Source of the DNA: Corynebacterium guangdongense
GTDB lineage: Bacteria; Actinomycetota; Actinomycetes; Mycobacteriales; Mycobacteriaceae
DNA: 64,000 nt
Reading direction: 5' to 3'
Assembly (NCBI RefSeq): GCF_030408915.1
Contig: NZ_CP047654.1
Span: 1,922,001-1,986,000, forward strand
Below the pieces are notes generated by a model that saw nothing but the letters and a program-made list of their open reading frames with translations, searched no databases and was not told the origin of the DNA. Position numbers and translations under genes: made by a program. Each line of letters starts with the position of its first letter. Within the stretch, counting starts at the first letter, position 1. Positions 43,882 to 52,200 of this stretch are shown here, in pieces.

Positions 43882-44976
43882 TCATCCCTCACCCCCGGCG
43901 GCGACCGGTTCGGGTTCGGGACGCTGCGCCTCCCGCGCCCGCCCGATCACGGTGAATTCTTCGTGGCGGACGGAGGTCACCCCGTGCTCGTAGTCCAGCA
44001 GGGACGGGTCGTGCGGGAGGCCGCGGAGCATCCGGATCAGCGCGGAGGGCATGTCCGCCCCGGCCCGGTGGCAGTACGGGTACCCGCCGCCCATGCGGGG
44101 GTTGATGTCGATGACGCGGGCCACTCCCGCCGCGTCCTCGCGGACGTCGAGGTTGATCGGACCGGTGGGTTCCAGGAGCGCCCCGACCTGGGAGACCAGC
44201 TTCCGGAAACCCTCCGGGTCGGCGGAGGTGGCCACGTCCGGGTCCCCGGCACGCATCTGGCCGACGCGGCGGGCCATCACCCCGACCAGCTCCGAGCGTC
44301 CGTCGAGGGTGAAGATCCCGTCGACGCCGTACTCGTCGCCGGGCAGGAAGTCCTGGATGATGACGGCCTCGGTACCGTCCTCGGCCGGCCGGCCGTCCGC
44401 CCCCAGCGCGGTGCGCGCCGAGCGCTCGACGGCGTTGCGGAGACCGTCGACGTCGGGGAACTCCAGTCCGGAGGAACCCGCCCCGAAGCGGTGCTTGACC
44501 ACGAATTTCGCGTCCGCCGGCGCCTTCCCGGTGACGGCCTCCGCCTCGGATCCCAGGTGGGTGGTGGGCGTCGGGATTCCCGCTGCCGCCAGTTCGAGCG
44601 CCATGGTGTACTTGTCGAGCACCATGGCCTGCTTCTCGGGGGCGAGGACGGTGACGATCGCGCCGGTCTCGCGGAGGGCGTCGGCGAGCTCGCCGGAGAG
44701 CACCTGGATTTCGTAGTCGTTCATGCACAGGAAGAGGTCCGGGCGTTCGGCGGCGAACCACCGACGCAGCTCCTCCCCGTACTCCGCGCTGTTGTAGGCG
44801 GGCATCTGCTGGGCGCGGTCCGCGATACCGAAGCCGGGGCTGGTCGCGCGGTATTCCAGCGCGATGACCTCGCCGGGGATTCCCTGGCGGCGGAGCGCGT
44901 CCCGGAACCATTGGAGGTAGTGGGCACGGCGCCCGGCGGAGGCGATGATGATCTTCAAGGGGGTCTGGCTCGCCAT
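43882..44976 (-). CDS. ATP-grasp ligase, copy B
   Basis: A 364-residue ATP-grasp enzyme, paralogous to copy A. The N-terminal LKIIIASAGRRAHYLQWFRDAL, the central FVVKHRFGAGSSGLEF and VIIQDFLPGDEYGVDGI, and the C-terminal RVIDINPRMGGGYPYCHRAGADMP correspond motif by motif to copy A. The ATP, Mg and acyl-phosphate machinery is intact. The start MASQTPLKIII has GAGGAG at suitable spacing. It follows decarboxylase-like copy B after 109 bp on the same strand. The N-terminal Rossmann domains of the two copies differ most in the RATSPGFGIADRAQQMPAY segment, which hints at different acyl or amine partners. Confidence 0.88.
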   Translation of the reverse strand: MASQTPLKIIIASAGRRAHYLQWFRDALRRQGIPGEVIALEYRATSPGFGIADRAQQMPAYNSAEYGEELRRWFAAERPDLFLCMNDYEIQVLSGELADALRETGAIVTVLAPEKQAMVLDKYTMALELAAAGIPTPTTHLGSEAEAVTGKAPADAKFVVKHRFGAGSSGLEFPDVDGLRNAVERSARTALGADGRPAEDGTEAVIIQDFLPGDEYGVDGIFTLDGRSELVGVMARRVGQMRAGDPDVATSADPEGFRKLVSQVGALLEPTGPINLDVREDAAGVARVIDINPRMGGGYPYCHRAGADMPSALIRMLRGLPHDPSLLDYEHGVTSVRHEEFTVIGRAREAQRPEPEPVAAGGEG

Positions 44977-45085
44977 GGGGTGGCTCCTCATGTTCTGCCG
45001 GTCGGTCCCGGCGCTGCTGGATGAATCTCGTGGTGCGTCAAGGTGTTTTCGGGGCGGTCACGCCGCCGACGGGACGTCCGCTCCT

Positions 45086-46381
45086 TCAGGCGATCACCGC
45101 CGAGGGGTCGGTCAGCGGCTCGGGGGTGACCGTGTCGTCGTACCCGTCGGGTCCGCGAAGCTGACCGTCTCCGCGGGACCACAGGTTGTTCTGCAGGAAC
45201 TGGGTCACGCCCCATTTGCGGCGGACCTGGGTCAGGCCCCCGTCGGCGGCGCGGACGTAGACGTTGGGCAGGTAGTCGATGAACAGGCCCTTGAAGGGCA
45301 GCGTGTAGGCGCCGAGCTTGTGGAAGGTGAGCCGGTCACCGACCCGCAGTTCGGGTTCGTCGTGCAGGGTGGTCACCCGGTCGAATTCCGTCAGCGTGGC
45401 GCCGACCAGCTTCTGGGCGGGCAGCGTGTGCGTCGACGCCGACTCGATCGTCATCTCGTAGGGCCTGGTCCGGCGGAACAGCGGATCGGTGTCGGTCCGG
45501 CTGCCGTCGATGACGACGAAGCGGGTGTCGTCGACGTTTTTCACGTCGACGACCGTCGCGTGGTACTCGAAGGGCACCGCCACCAGGCAGCCGCCGGGTT
45601 CGACGACCAGGGTGGTCTCCTCCGGGTCGACGGCTTTGACCAGTTCTTCGCGGATGACCCGGAAGTAGTCGTCGAAGCTGGGCTCGGCGTTCACGCCGCC
45701 GAAGAAGCCGCCGCCGATGTCGATCCAGTCGGGGGTGAGGTTCCGGCCGGCGACGATCTCGGCGGCCACCCGGGCGGCGGCCCGGTAGACGTCCAGGCTC
45801 TTGGACTTCGAGTTGTTGTGCATGTGCAGCCCGGCGATGCGCACCCCCGCCTCCGTGAGCTCGGCGGCGGCGGCGTCGAACTCGCCGTTGTCGAGGTTGA
45901 AGCCGAAGCGGGCGACATTGTCCTCGGAGATGAGCTCACCGGGGACCATGCGCGCCAGGTCGTAGTTGACGCGGAGGCCGACGCGGAATTCGCGATCCGG
46001 ATTCTCCCTGGCGATCTCGGCGGCCCAGGTGACCTCACGCTTGGAGTCGAGGTTGACCAGGGAGCCGCACGTCAGGGCGAAGCGCAGAAGGTCACGGCTC
46101 TTGGCCGGGCCATTGAAGACGATTCGGTCCGGGGCGAAGCTGAGGGCGACGGCGAGTTCGTACTCGGTGTCGGAGACGACCTCCGCCCACGCGCCGTGGT
46201 CGCGGTAGTAGGCGACCAGCCACGGCAGGGCGTTGGTCTTGAACGAGTAGCCGAGAATGGAGTTGGGCCAGTGGGCCGCCATCGCGGACTGGAAGCTGAT
46301 GCGCAGGTCATCGAGCAGGGGCTTGTCGACGACGAATGCGGGAGTCTGTGGATGAGCCGGGGAGTTGGTGGGAAAGGACAA
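45086..46381 (-). CDS. fold-III PLP decarboxylase-like protein, copy B
   Basis: A 431-residue paralogue of the protein at 37535-38833, sharing long stretches such as HWPNSILGYSFKTN and APDRIVFNGP. The PLP lysine (GYSFKTN), HMHNNS, IDIGGGFFGG and VVEPGGCL are present. In the C-terminal domain the family's catalytic Cys motif is again lost (GATLTEFDRVTT), and the following motif reads GAYTLPFKGLFIDYLP. It starts with TTG after AAGGAGG. It lies between the phosphoglycosyl transferase gene and ATP-grasp copy B. Diaminopimelate decarboxylase itself is unlikely, because the Cys is missing and the context is sugar metabolism. Confidence 0.88.
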   Translation of the reverse strand: MSFPTNSPAHPQTPAFVVDKPLLDDLRISFQSAMAAHWPNSILGYSFKTNALPWLVAYYRDHGAWAEVVSDTEYELAVALSFAPDRIVFNGPAKSRDLLRFALTCGSLVNLDSKREVTWAAEIARENPDREFRVGLRVNYDLARMVPGELISEDNVARFGFNLDNGEFDAAAAELTEAGVRIAGLHMHNNSKSKSLDVYRAAARVAAEIVAGRNLTPDWIDIGGGFFGGVNAEPSFDDYFRVIREELVKAVDPEETTLVVEPGGCLVAVPFEYHATVVDVKNVDDTRFVVIDGSRTDTDPLFRRTRPYEMTIESASTHTLPAQKLVGATLTEFDRVTTLHDEPELRVGDRLTFHKLGAYTLPFKGLFIDYLPNVYVRAADGGLTQVRRKWGVTQFLQNNLWSRGDGQLRGPDGYDDTVTPEPLTDPSAVIA

Positions 46382-46490
46382 GGCTTGCCCTCCTTGGGGA
46401 GTGGTCCGGAGGACCCTTCGGTGGGTTGATTCACGCTTTTTTCAAGGTCCTGTGTTCTTTCCTTGATTAAAGGTGATTCAGCTCTCAACC

Positions 46491-46515
46491 ACTAGCCCCA
46501 AAAAATAGGGCTAGT
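46491..46515 (-). terminator. hairpin over the phosphoglycosyl transferase stop codon
   Basis: A perfect 8-bp stem ACTAGCCC/GGGCTAGT encloses a loop that reads TATTTTTTG on the transcript. It includes the TAG stop. It could weaken read-through to the next gene (attenuation). The AT-rich ~100 bp that follows may hold a new promoter (TTGAGA ... TTAATC) for decarboxylase copy B. Confidence 0.4.
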
Positions 46516-47176
46516 CCCGGTCACCTCGGGTAATGGGGTCGTTCTCCCCCGCCGATGTCGACCCGCTGCCCACGAACATGGGCATGGTCCGGCCCTCCTC
46601 GGGCGTGATCCCCTCCCGCGCGAGGACGACCCCGACGGTCCGGATGAGGATCTTGACGTCCAACAGCAGGCTGCGGGTGTCGACGTACTCGACGTCGAGG
46701 TCGAAGCGCTCCTCCCAGGTCAGGCGGTTGCGGCCGGAGACCTGGGCCAGGCCGGTCAGTCCGGGCCGCACCTCGTGCCGACGCGCCTGGTGGGGCGAGT
46801 AGTGCTCAAGGTAACTGGTGTTGAGCGGGCGCGGCCCGACCAGGCTGAGATCACCGCGCAGGACGTTAATCAGCGAGGGCAGCTCGTCAAGGCTGGTGTG
46901 CCGGATGAAATCACCGAATCTGGTCATCCGGTAGGACTCGTCGTGGTCGTTCTCCCAGGTCCGCTCCGGATCCCGGGCCAGCATGGAACGGAATTTCAGC
47001 AGCGTGAAGGGCTCGGCGTTCAGCCCGGGCCGTTCCTGGGTGAACAGGACGGGGCTACCCATCGTCAGCCGGACGCCGACGGCAGTGGCCAGCATGACGG
47101 GCGAGAGCACGACGAGCGCGGGGACGGCCACCGCGACGTCCATCAGCCTCTTTGCACGCATACTTTTCACAGCCAT
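46511..47176 (-). CDS. PglC-type polyprenol-phosphate phosphoglycosyl transferase
   Basis: A 221-residue monotopic phosphoglycosyl transferase. One re-entrant N-terminal membrane segment (RLMDVAVAVPALVVLSPVMLATAVGVRL, about 10-38) is followed by the catalytic core: LLKFRSM, the Asp-Glu dyad in HTSLDELPSLINVLRGDLSLVGPRPL, and RPGLTGLAQVSGRNRLTWEERFDLDVEY. It moves a sugar-1-phosphate from a UDP-sugar to undecaprenyl/decaprenyl phosphate at the inner membrane face. GAGG is nine bases before the ATG. It is the first gene of the cluster and the only sugar transferase in it. Confidence 0.93.
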   Translation of the reverse strand: MAVKSMRAKRLMDVAVAVPALVVLSPVMLATAVGVRLTMGSPVLFTQERPGLNAEPFTLLKFRSMLARDPERTWENDHDESYRMTRFGDFIRHTSLDELPSLINVLRGDLSLVGPRPLNTSYLEHYSPHQARRHEVRPGLTGLAQVSGRNRLTWEERFDLDVEYVDTRSLLLDVKILIRTVGVVLAREGITPEEGRTMPMFVGSGSTSAGENDPITRGDRD

Positions 47177-47314
47177 GTCGGATACCTCGCTCAGGTCGGT
47201 GGGGCCACAAATCAGGTACGTGAGGACGGGTTTCCCCGCCGTCTCTCAAGCTACTCCAAGGATGCGGACCCCGTCTACGACCCGTGGGGGCCACCGCCGG
47301 TTCGGGGAGAACGC

Positions 47315-47343
47315 TTGCCCCGGGGCTGACAGCTACCTATGGT
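47315..47343 (+). promoter_or_regulatory. promoter of the protoglobin gene
   Basis: TTGCCC (47315-47320) and TATGGT (47338-47343) with a 17-bp spacer. The transcript would have a ~30-nt leader that includes GAGGAGA before the ATG at 47382. Confidence 0.5.
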
Positions 47344-47381
47344 CTAAGTCACAGCCATCTCCAAACCTCGAGGAGAACCCC

Positions 47382-47966
47382 ATGTCCACGACTCCCCCCG
47401 GCTACGACTACGAGGCGGACCTGCCGCCCTCCCCCGTCAGTGAGGACCAATTCGCGCAGCTGCTCACCGACGTCATGTGGACCGACGCCGATCAGGTGGC
47501 GCTGCGCCGGGCCGGCGCGATCCTCGAGCCCCGCGTCCCCGAGCTTCTCGACGCCTGGTACGACTTCATCGGCTCCACCCCGCACCTGGCGGCGACCTTC
47601 CGCAGCTCCCGCGGCAACCCCGACACGGAGTACCTCGCCCGGGTCCGGGCCCGTTTCGAGCGGTGGGTCGTCGACCTGTGCACCCGCGACTTCGACGCGC
47701 GCTGGCTGGCGTACCAGGAGGAGATCGGCAAGCGGCATCACCCCCAGCGCAAGAACGTCACCGACCACGTCGATTCCGGGATCGGGCACGTGCCGATGAA
47801 GGACATGATGGCGTTGATCGTCCCGGTCACCCTCACCGTCCGCGGCTTCCTCGAGCAGGGCGAGACCGACCGTGCCCAGGTCGACGACATGCAGGTGGCC
47901 TGGTTCAAGGCGCTGACGGTCACGCTCGTGCTCTGGGCCCGCCCCTACGCCGGAGACCTCTGGTAG
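47382..47966 (+). CDS. protoglobin-domain heme protein
   Basis: A 194-residue single-domain globin of the protoglobin/globin-coupled-sensor type. The family motif YQEEIGKRHHPQRKN (about residues 111-125) carries the proximal heme His, and the N-terminal helices include AWYDFIGSTPHLAATF. There is no signalling domain, so it is a stand-alone heme protein that may bind O2, NO or CO or detoxify them. It has its own promoter and ribosome binding site, and is divergent from the glycan cluster. Nearby respiratory genes (the DMSO-reductase-type operon) make a gas-sensing or NO role plausible but not shown. Confidence 0.85.
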   Translation: MSTTPPGYDYEADLPPSPVSEDQFAQLLTDVMWTDADQVALRRAGAILEPRVPELLDAWYDFIGSTPHLAATFRSSRGNPDTEYLARVRARFERWVVDLCTRDFDARWLAYQEEIGKRHHPQRKNVTDHVDSGIGHVPMKDMMALIVPVTLTVRGFLEQGETDRAQVDDMQVAWFKALTVTLVLWARPYAGDLW

Positions 47967-48785
47967 CTAGCCCTCGAGCTCGGCCCAGACCGCGTCGTTG
48001 GTCTCGGCCCACAGCGGGTTGGCCCACGCGCCAAAGTCCCGGTCGGTCAGGGCGACCATGCCCCGGCCGGTCGGGCGGTGCACCCACAGGTAGGTGCCGC
48101 TCTGGCCGAAGTGGCCGGCCACGTCCGCCGGCATCCCCTTCCCGAGCCAGTGCGGTGACTTGGTGCCGTGCAGCTCAAAGCCCAGCCCCCAGGGGTTGGG
48201 CTTGTGCATGCCGTAACCGGGCACGGTGCCACGCAGACCCGGGAACTGATCCGTGACAATCTCCGCCACGGTCGACTCGTGCAGCAGACTCGGCTCGAGC
48301 ACTTCGAGGATGAACCTGCTCATGTCCTCGACGGTGGAGCTCATGTCGTGGCCGGCGGAGCCGTGCAGCCGCGTGTCCCCCATGCCCAGGGGGGCGAGGA
48401 CGGCCTCCGCCAGATACTCCGGAAAGGGCAGGCCGCTGAGCTTCTCGACGCCCTCCGCCAGGATCTCGAACCCCGCGGAGGAGTAGATTCGCCGGTCCCC
48501 GGCCGGGCGCTCCGGTGCGCGGTCCCGGAAGCCCACGCCCGAGGCGTGGGCGAGCAGGTGCCGGACGGTGGCGCCCTCCGGCCCCATCGGCTGGTCGAGT
48601 TCGAGAACGCCCTCCTCCACGGCCACGAGGAATCCCCAGGCGGCGACGGGTTTGGTCACGCTGGCCAGGGCGAAGACCCGCCCGGTGTCCCCGGTGCGCC
48701 AGAGACGGCCGTCGGCGATCACCGCCGCCGCGGCGTGATCGACGGGCCAGTGTCCTACCTGCTGCAGTGCCTCAAGTGTGTCCAT
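47967..48785 (-). CDS. serine hydrolase, beta-lactamase (class C / esterase) family
   Basis: A 272-residue serine hydrolase. The nucleophile motif SxxK is ASVTKPV (about residues 42-48), the YxN-like motif is YSSAGFE (about 100), and the KTG-like strand is HFGQSG (about 222). The partner of the SxxK lysine is conserved. No signal peptide is present, so it is probably a cytosolic esterase or peptidase rather than a secreted beta-lactamase. It abuts the convergent protoglobin gene. A 58-bp gap separates it from the alpha/beta hydrolase upstream, so the two may be co-transcribed. Confidence 0.85.
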   Translation of the reverse strand: MDTLEALQQVGHWPVDHAAAAVIADGRLWRTGDTGRVFALASVTKPVAAWGFLVAVEEGVLELDQPMGPEGATVRHLLAHASGVGFRDRAPERPAGDRRIYSSAGFEILAEGVEKLSGLPFPEYLAEAVLAPLGMGDTRLHGSAGHDMSSTVEDMSRFILEVLEPSLLHESTVAEIVTDQFPGLRGTVPGYGMHKPNPWGLGFELHGTKSPHWLGKGMPADVAGHFGQSGTYLWVHRPTGRGMVALTDRDFGAWANPLWAETNDAVWAELEG

Positions 48786-48843
48786 ACCGTCTCATCCTAT
48801 CGACGCCGCCGATCCCCGGGGCCGCGCTTTCCCGTGTCCCGGG

Positions 48844-49860
48844 TCAGGAGATCCCCAGCCCAGCCCCGAGCTTCTCGACGATGGTGCGGTGGAAGAGGTT
48901 CATCTGCGGGCCGACCACGTGATCGAAACCGTGGTACGCGCCGGTGGGCTGGAACCAGTCGAGGTGGACGCCGGCGTCGATGAGCGCCCTGGCGTAGTCA
49001 CGGTCCTCGGCGAAGAAGAGGTCGAGGGAGCCCACCCCGATGAAGGTCGGCGGGGAGCCGGCGAGATCGGTGCGCCGGGCGGGGGCGGCGTAGTCCGGCA
49101 GCGACTCCGCGCCGGGGCCGCCGACCTCGGCGAGGTAGAGCTCCCAGGCCGCCCTGTTCAGCGCGGGGGTCCACACGAAGCGGCCGACCGCGCCCTGAGG
49201 TTCGGTGACCCGCACAGCTGTGCGGTCGTCGAGCTTCGGGTAGACCAGCAGCTGGTAGTCGATCCGGACGTTCTCGTCGATGGCGCGCTGGGTGACGCCG
49301 GCGGCCAGCCCGCCGCCGGCGGAGGCGCCACCGACCGCGATGCGGGAGTGGCCCTGCTGACGCAGCCAGGCCAGGGCGGTCCAGGCGTCGTCCAGCCCGG
49401 CGGGAAAGGGCGCCAGCGAGTAGCGCGGGGCCACGACGGTGATGCCCAGCTCGGCGGCGATGTAGGTGAGCAGCCGGTCGTCCTGGGCGGGGGTGCCCAG
49501 GGCGTGGCCGCCGCCGTGGAACCAGAGCAGCGCGGCGGTGTCGGACTGGCGCGGGCCGTCGACGGGGCGGTGGACGCGCATGCGCAGGCCGGCGTGGCGC
49601 TCGACGGTGGTGGCCACGCCCTCCCGGGACTTGCCGGGGACCGGAAGGAGGCGGGTGACCCGGCCGACCGCGCGCAGCACCGCCGGGCTGGAGGTCTCCA
49701 CCGGGTAGTTGATCAGACGGGTCTGCAGATGCGGGTGCACGGCCTTCTGGTGGCGGGCGCGCTCCCGGGCGGCGTCGGTGGCGAGCCAGGCCTGCAGGGC
49801 GCCGGTGGTGAGCACGGCGGCGCCGGCGAGGTTGCCGAGCATGTGGAGGGGGTTGCGCAT
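48844..49860 (-). CDS. alpha/beta hydrolase, HSL-type esterase
   Basis: A 338-residue esterase of the hormone-sensitive-lipase group. The oxyanion motif HGGGHALG is at about residues 115-122, the nucleophile elbow GGASAGGG at about 180, Asp in SLDLFFAED near 290 and His in GAYHGFDHV near 317. An N-terminal hydrophobic segment (LGNLAGAAVLTTGALQAWLA, about 8-27) may be a membrane anchor or uncleaved signal. TAGACT (minus strand, 49873-49868) ends 7 nt before the ATG, so it is probably a leaderless gene independent of the reductase operon that ends 10 bp upstream. The natural ester is unknown. Confidence 0.88.
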   Translation of the reverse strand: MRNPLHMLGNLAGAAVLTTGALQAWLATDAARERARHQKAVHPHLQTRLINYPVETSSPAVLRAVGRVTRLLPVPGKSREGVATTVERHAGLRMRVHRPVDGPRQSDTAALLWFHGGGHALGTPAQDDRLLTYIAAELGITVVAPRYSLAPFPAGLDDAWTALAWLRQQGHSRIAVGGASAGGGLAAGVTQRAIDENVRIDYQLLVYPKLDDRTAVRVTEPQGAVGRFVWTPALNRAAWELYLAEVGGPGAESLPDYAAPARRTDLAGSPPTFIGVGSLDLFFAEDRDYARALIDAGVHLDWFQPTGAYHGFDHVVGPQMNLFHRTIVEKLGAGLGIS

Positions 49861-49867
49861 GCGTCCG

Positions 49868-49873
49868 AGTCTA
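49868..49873 (-). promoter_or_regulatory. -10 box for leaderless esterase gene
   Basis: TAGACT on the minus strand is followed by 7 nt and then the ATG at 49860, with no ribosome binding site. It overlaps the end of the ferredoxin gene. Confidence 0.5.
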
Positions 49874-50638
49874 GTGCGGTCGGGCGGCGCCGAAGGGGTG
49901 CTCGCGTCGAAAAGCGCAGGTCCGGCACAGTTCCTCGCCCTCGGCGGGTCGAAAACGCTGGTGACAGCGGGTGCAGCGGGCGGTCTCGACGGTCTCGAGG
50001 ACGACCTGCGGCTGGTTGGCCAGCGTCCGCAGGGAAACCGCTCCGGCGGAGCCGAGCGCCGAGGAGGGGCAGAGCCGGACGCAGCGCTGGCAGGAATCGC
50101 AGGAGGTGCGGTCGTGGATCAGCTCGGTGCTCCCCTCCCCGGCCAGGGAAAGCGCGTCATTGGGGCAGGCCAGGACGCAGACGCTGCAGGCGGTGCAGCC
50201 CTGGGAGTGCAGGGCGGTGGCGGTGGTCGGGCGGTCGTAGGCGACGCCGAGGGCGCGCAGCGCGGTGGCCAGGCGGACGTCGGCGGCGGCGCCGGTGTCG
50301 ATCGGCGCGTGTGCGGTGGCCCCGAGCAGGGCGCGGCGCGGCAGGGGCGCCTGGTCCACGGGAACCTCGGCGGCGGTGAGCATGACCAGGCCGGTGGGCA
50401 CGGCGGCCAGGGGCAGCGCCTCGAGGACCTCGGTGCGCTCGGGACAGGCCAGGGCGAGGGAGGTCGCGCCGGCGAGCAGGAGCTCGGGGACCATGTAGTC
50501 GGGCAGCTGGCGCACGCAGGTGCGCAGTCGCAGCGGCGTGTGGGTGCGGGGCAGGCGCGGGGCCTGGCTGTGGTCGCAGAGCAGGACGATCTCGGGGTGG
50601 GTGGTCGCCACCCAGGCCAGGAGCCGTCGGTAGCTCAT
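49871..50638 (-). CDS. ferredoxin-like protein of the DMSO-reductase-type operon
   Basis: The 255-residue protein has a ~130-residue N-terminal part without Cys clusters, then two 4Fe-4S motifs (CTACSVCVLACP and CDSCQRCVRLCP, about residues 140-190). Last comes a C-terminal CxxC...CxxC zinc-ribbon-like part (CTRCHQRF, CRTCAF). Its ATG overlaps the TorD stop codon (ATGA), so it is translationally coupled as the fifth gene. It could carry electrons to or from the reductase or serve cofactor assembly. The function is not known, and the N-terminal domain is unfamiliar to me. Confidence 0.85.
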   Translation of the reverse strand: MSYRRLLAWVATTHPEIVLLCDHSQAPRLPRTHTPLRLRTCVRQLPDYMVPELLLAGATSLALACPERTEVLEALPLAAVPTGLVMLTAAEVPVDQAPLPRRALLGATAHAPIDTGAAADVRLATALRALGVAYDRPTTATALHSQGCTACSVCVLACPNDALSLAGEGSTELIHDRTSCDSCQRCVRLCPSSALGSAGAVSLRTLANQPQVVLETVETARCTRCHQRFRPAEGEELCRTCAFRREHPFGAARPH

Positions 50639-51222
50639 GAGACCAGGTCGTAGGCGGAGGCGATGAGTCCCTCGGTCAGATCCGGCAGGGCGCGGTAGAT
50701 CGCGGTGCTCGCGTGGCTCCGGGTGGCGGCGCAGACCTGCGGGGCGAAGGTGGCCAGGTGATCGTCGAGGAATTCGCGCAGCAGCGGCGCGGCATCCTGC
50801 CCGTTGTTGATCGCGCGGGCGCATTCGGCGAGAAACGCGATCTCCAGGCCGATGTGGTCGTCGGGGTAGCGCGGGTCCGGGGCCCTGAAGCCGAGACGGG
50901 CGTAGGCGGCGCGCACCTGGGCGGCGCGTTCGTCCATGACCAGGCCGTCGCCGGAGAAGTAGGGCGACTCATAGGGCTGGGCCAGGGGCGCGGACACCCC
51001 GGTGTAGAGGTAGAGGTGGTCGTGGGCCAGCTGCTCCGCGGTGTCCGCTCCCCCGTTCAGCGCGGCCAGGCCGCGGGCGGAGGAGGCGTCGGCGAGCGGC
51101 CAGGCCTCGAGCATGGTCGGGTTCTGCAGGTTCTCGCGCAGGCCGCGTGAGGGGGCGGCCAGGTACAGCGGGCTGATCACCAGGGCGGCGGTGAGGACGC
51201 GCTGGGCTGATTCTTTGCTCAT
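50635..51222 (-). CDS. TorD/DmsD-family molybdoenzyme chaperone
   Basis: A 195-residue all-helical protein of the TorD/DmsD/NarJ superfamily. The region DPRYPDDHIGLEIAFLAECARAINNG matches the conserved PxD-H...E-x2-FL motif of the family, and HLATFAPQVCAATRS fits the C-terminal helix. Such chaperones bind the Tat signal of the molybdenum catalytic subunit and help insert the cofactor before export. The gene follows dmsC with a 1-bp gap and overlaps the ferredoxin gene. I chose MSKESAQ; an ATG four codons upstream is possible. Confidence 0.88.
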   Translation of the reverse strand: MSKESAQRVLTAALVISPLYLAAPSRGLRENLQNPTMLEAWPLADASSARGLAALNGGADTAEQLAHDHLYLYTGVSAPLAQPYESPYFSGDGLVMDERAAQVRAAYARLGFRAPDPRYPDDHIGLEIAFLAECARAINNGQDAAPLLREFLDDHLATFAPQVCAATRSHASTAIYRALPDLTEGLIASAYDLVS

Positions 51223-51223
51223 G

Positions 51224-52183
51224 TCAGATTCCAATCCGGTCGTTGGCGCCGTAGAAGATGAAGCGGCCGATGAGGGCGCTGAGGCTGACGAGTAGGTAGG
51301 CGGCGGTGACCAGGACGAGCAGGGTGCGTTGGGCCCGGACCTGCTGGATGGAGCCGTCCTCGGCCCGGGCGGCCAGCTGGACCAGGGACAGGCCCATGAG
51401 TCCGGCGCCGGCGATGAGCAGGGCCACTCGGAGGATGAACCAGAGCATGGGGAAGGCGTACTCGGCGGGGTTGACGGAGTCGGGGCGGCCGTAGAAGAAC
51501 ATGAGCACGACCAGCTCGAGCGGCAGGAGCACGACGACGGTGACGCCGATCCAGCGCAGCGCGGTGGCGACGAGCGCGAGCACCTCGTTCTCGTCGACGT
51601 CCTCCTGGTCCCGGTGGGCCGGCATGAGGCGGTTGAGCCACCCGGCGTGGCGCAGGAAGGGCCAGGAGGCGAAGGCGACGCCGATGGCCAGCGCGCCGGT
51701 GGACAGCGCGGTGAGATAGAACTGCGCCGGGGTGGTCCAGTGGTCCCAGGCCGGGATGGTCGGCAGCATGTAGAGCCGGGCCATCGTCCAGATGAACACC
51801 ACGCCGACGACGGCGGTGAGCACGGCGAGCACCGTGCGGACCCGGGCGCTGAACCAGCGGAAGTACTGGGCCAGGGCGAAGAGGAAGCCGGCGGCGGCGA
51901 AGACGACGCCCGCGAGCACCTCCTGCGTCAGCGCGGAGCTGTTCCACCCGCGCAGCGCGTTGAGCGCGTGGAGGGGGTTGCCGAGGTGGAAGAAGGCGGC
52001 GAGGAAGCCGGCGACCATGATGGGACCGATCGCGTAGAGGGCGGGCGTGGCGACGCGGTCGATGACCCGGGTGGAATGGGTGCGCCGGCCCAGGACCTGG
52101 ATGAGGCCGAGGACGATGAAGGCGCCGACGGCCATCTGACCGAAGACCGTGAACAGCGTCAACGGCCACTCGTGGGTGTTCAC
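51224..52183 (-). CDS. dmsC: DMSO-reductase-type membrane anchor subunit
   Basis: A 319-residue membrane protein with eight predicted helices, starting MNTHEWPLTLFTVFGQMAVGAF, which matches DmsC anchors (E/H-W-PL-ft...Q...G). DmsC holds the catalytic and Fe-S subunits at the membrane and oxidises menaquinol, with no heme. The loop at about residues 190-210 is charged (AHRDQEDVDENE). It starts with GTG after AGAAAGG. Its position after the A and B genes completes a DmsABC-type complex. Confidence 0.92.
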   Translation of the reverse strand: MNTHEWPLTLFTVFGQMAVGAFIVLGLIQVLGRRTHSTRVIDRVATPALYAIGPIMVAGFLAAFFHLGNPLHALNALRGWNSSALTQEVLAGVVFAAAGFLFALAQYFRWFSARVRTVLAVLTAVVGVVFIWTMARLYMLPTIPAWDHWTTPAQFYLTALSTGALAIGVAFASWPFLRHAGWLNRLMPAHRDQEDVDENEVLALVATALRWIGVTVVVLLPLELVVLMFFYGRPDSVNPAEYAFPMLWFILRVALLIAGAGLMGLSLVQLAARAEDGSIQQVRAQRTLLVLVTAAYLLVSLSALIGRFIFYGANDRIGI

Positions 52184-52200
52184 AAGCGATACCTTTCTGG

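Noticed and set aside
45086..46381. lysA (diaminopimelate decarboxylase)
   Set aside because: The fold and PLP lysine fit, but the catalytic Cys motif is missing, there are two paralogues and the context is sugar biosynthesis.
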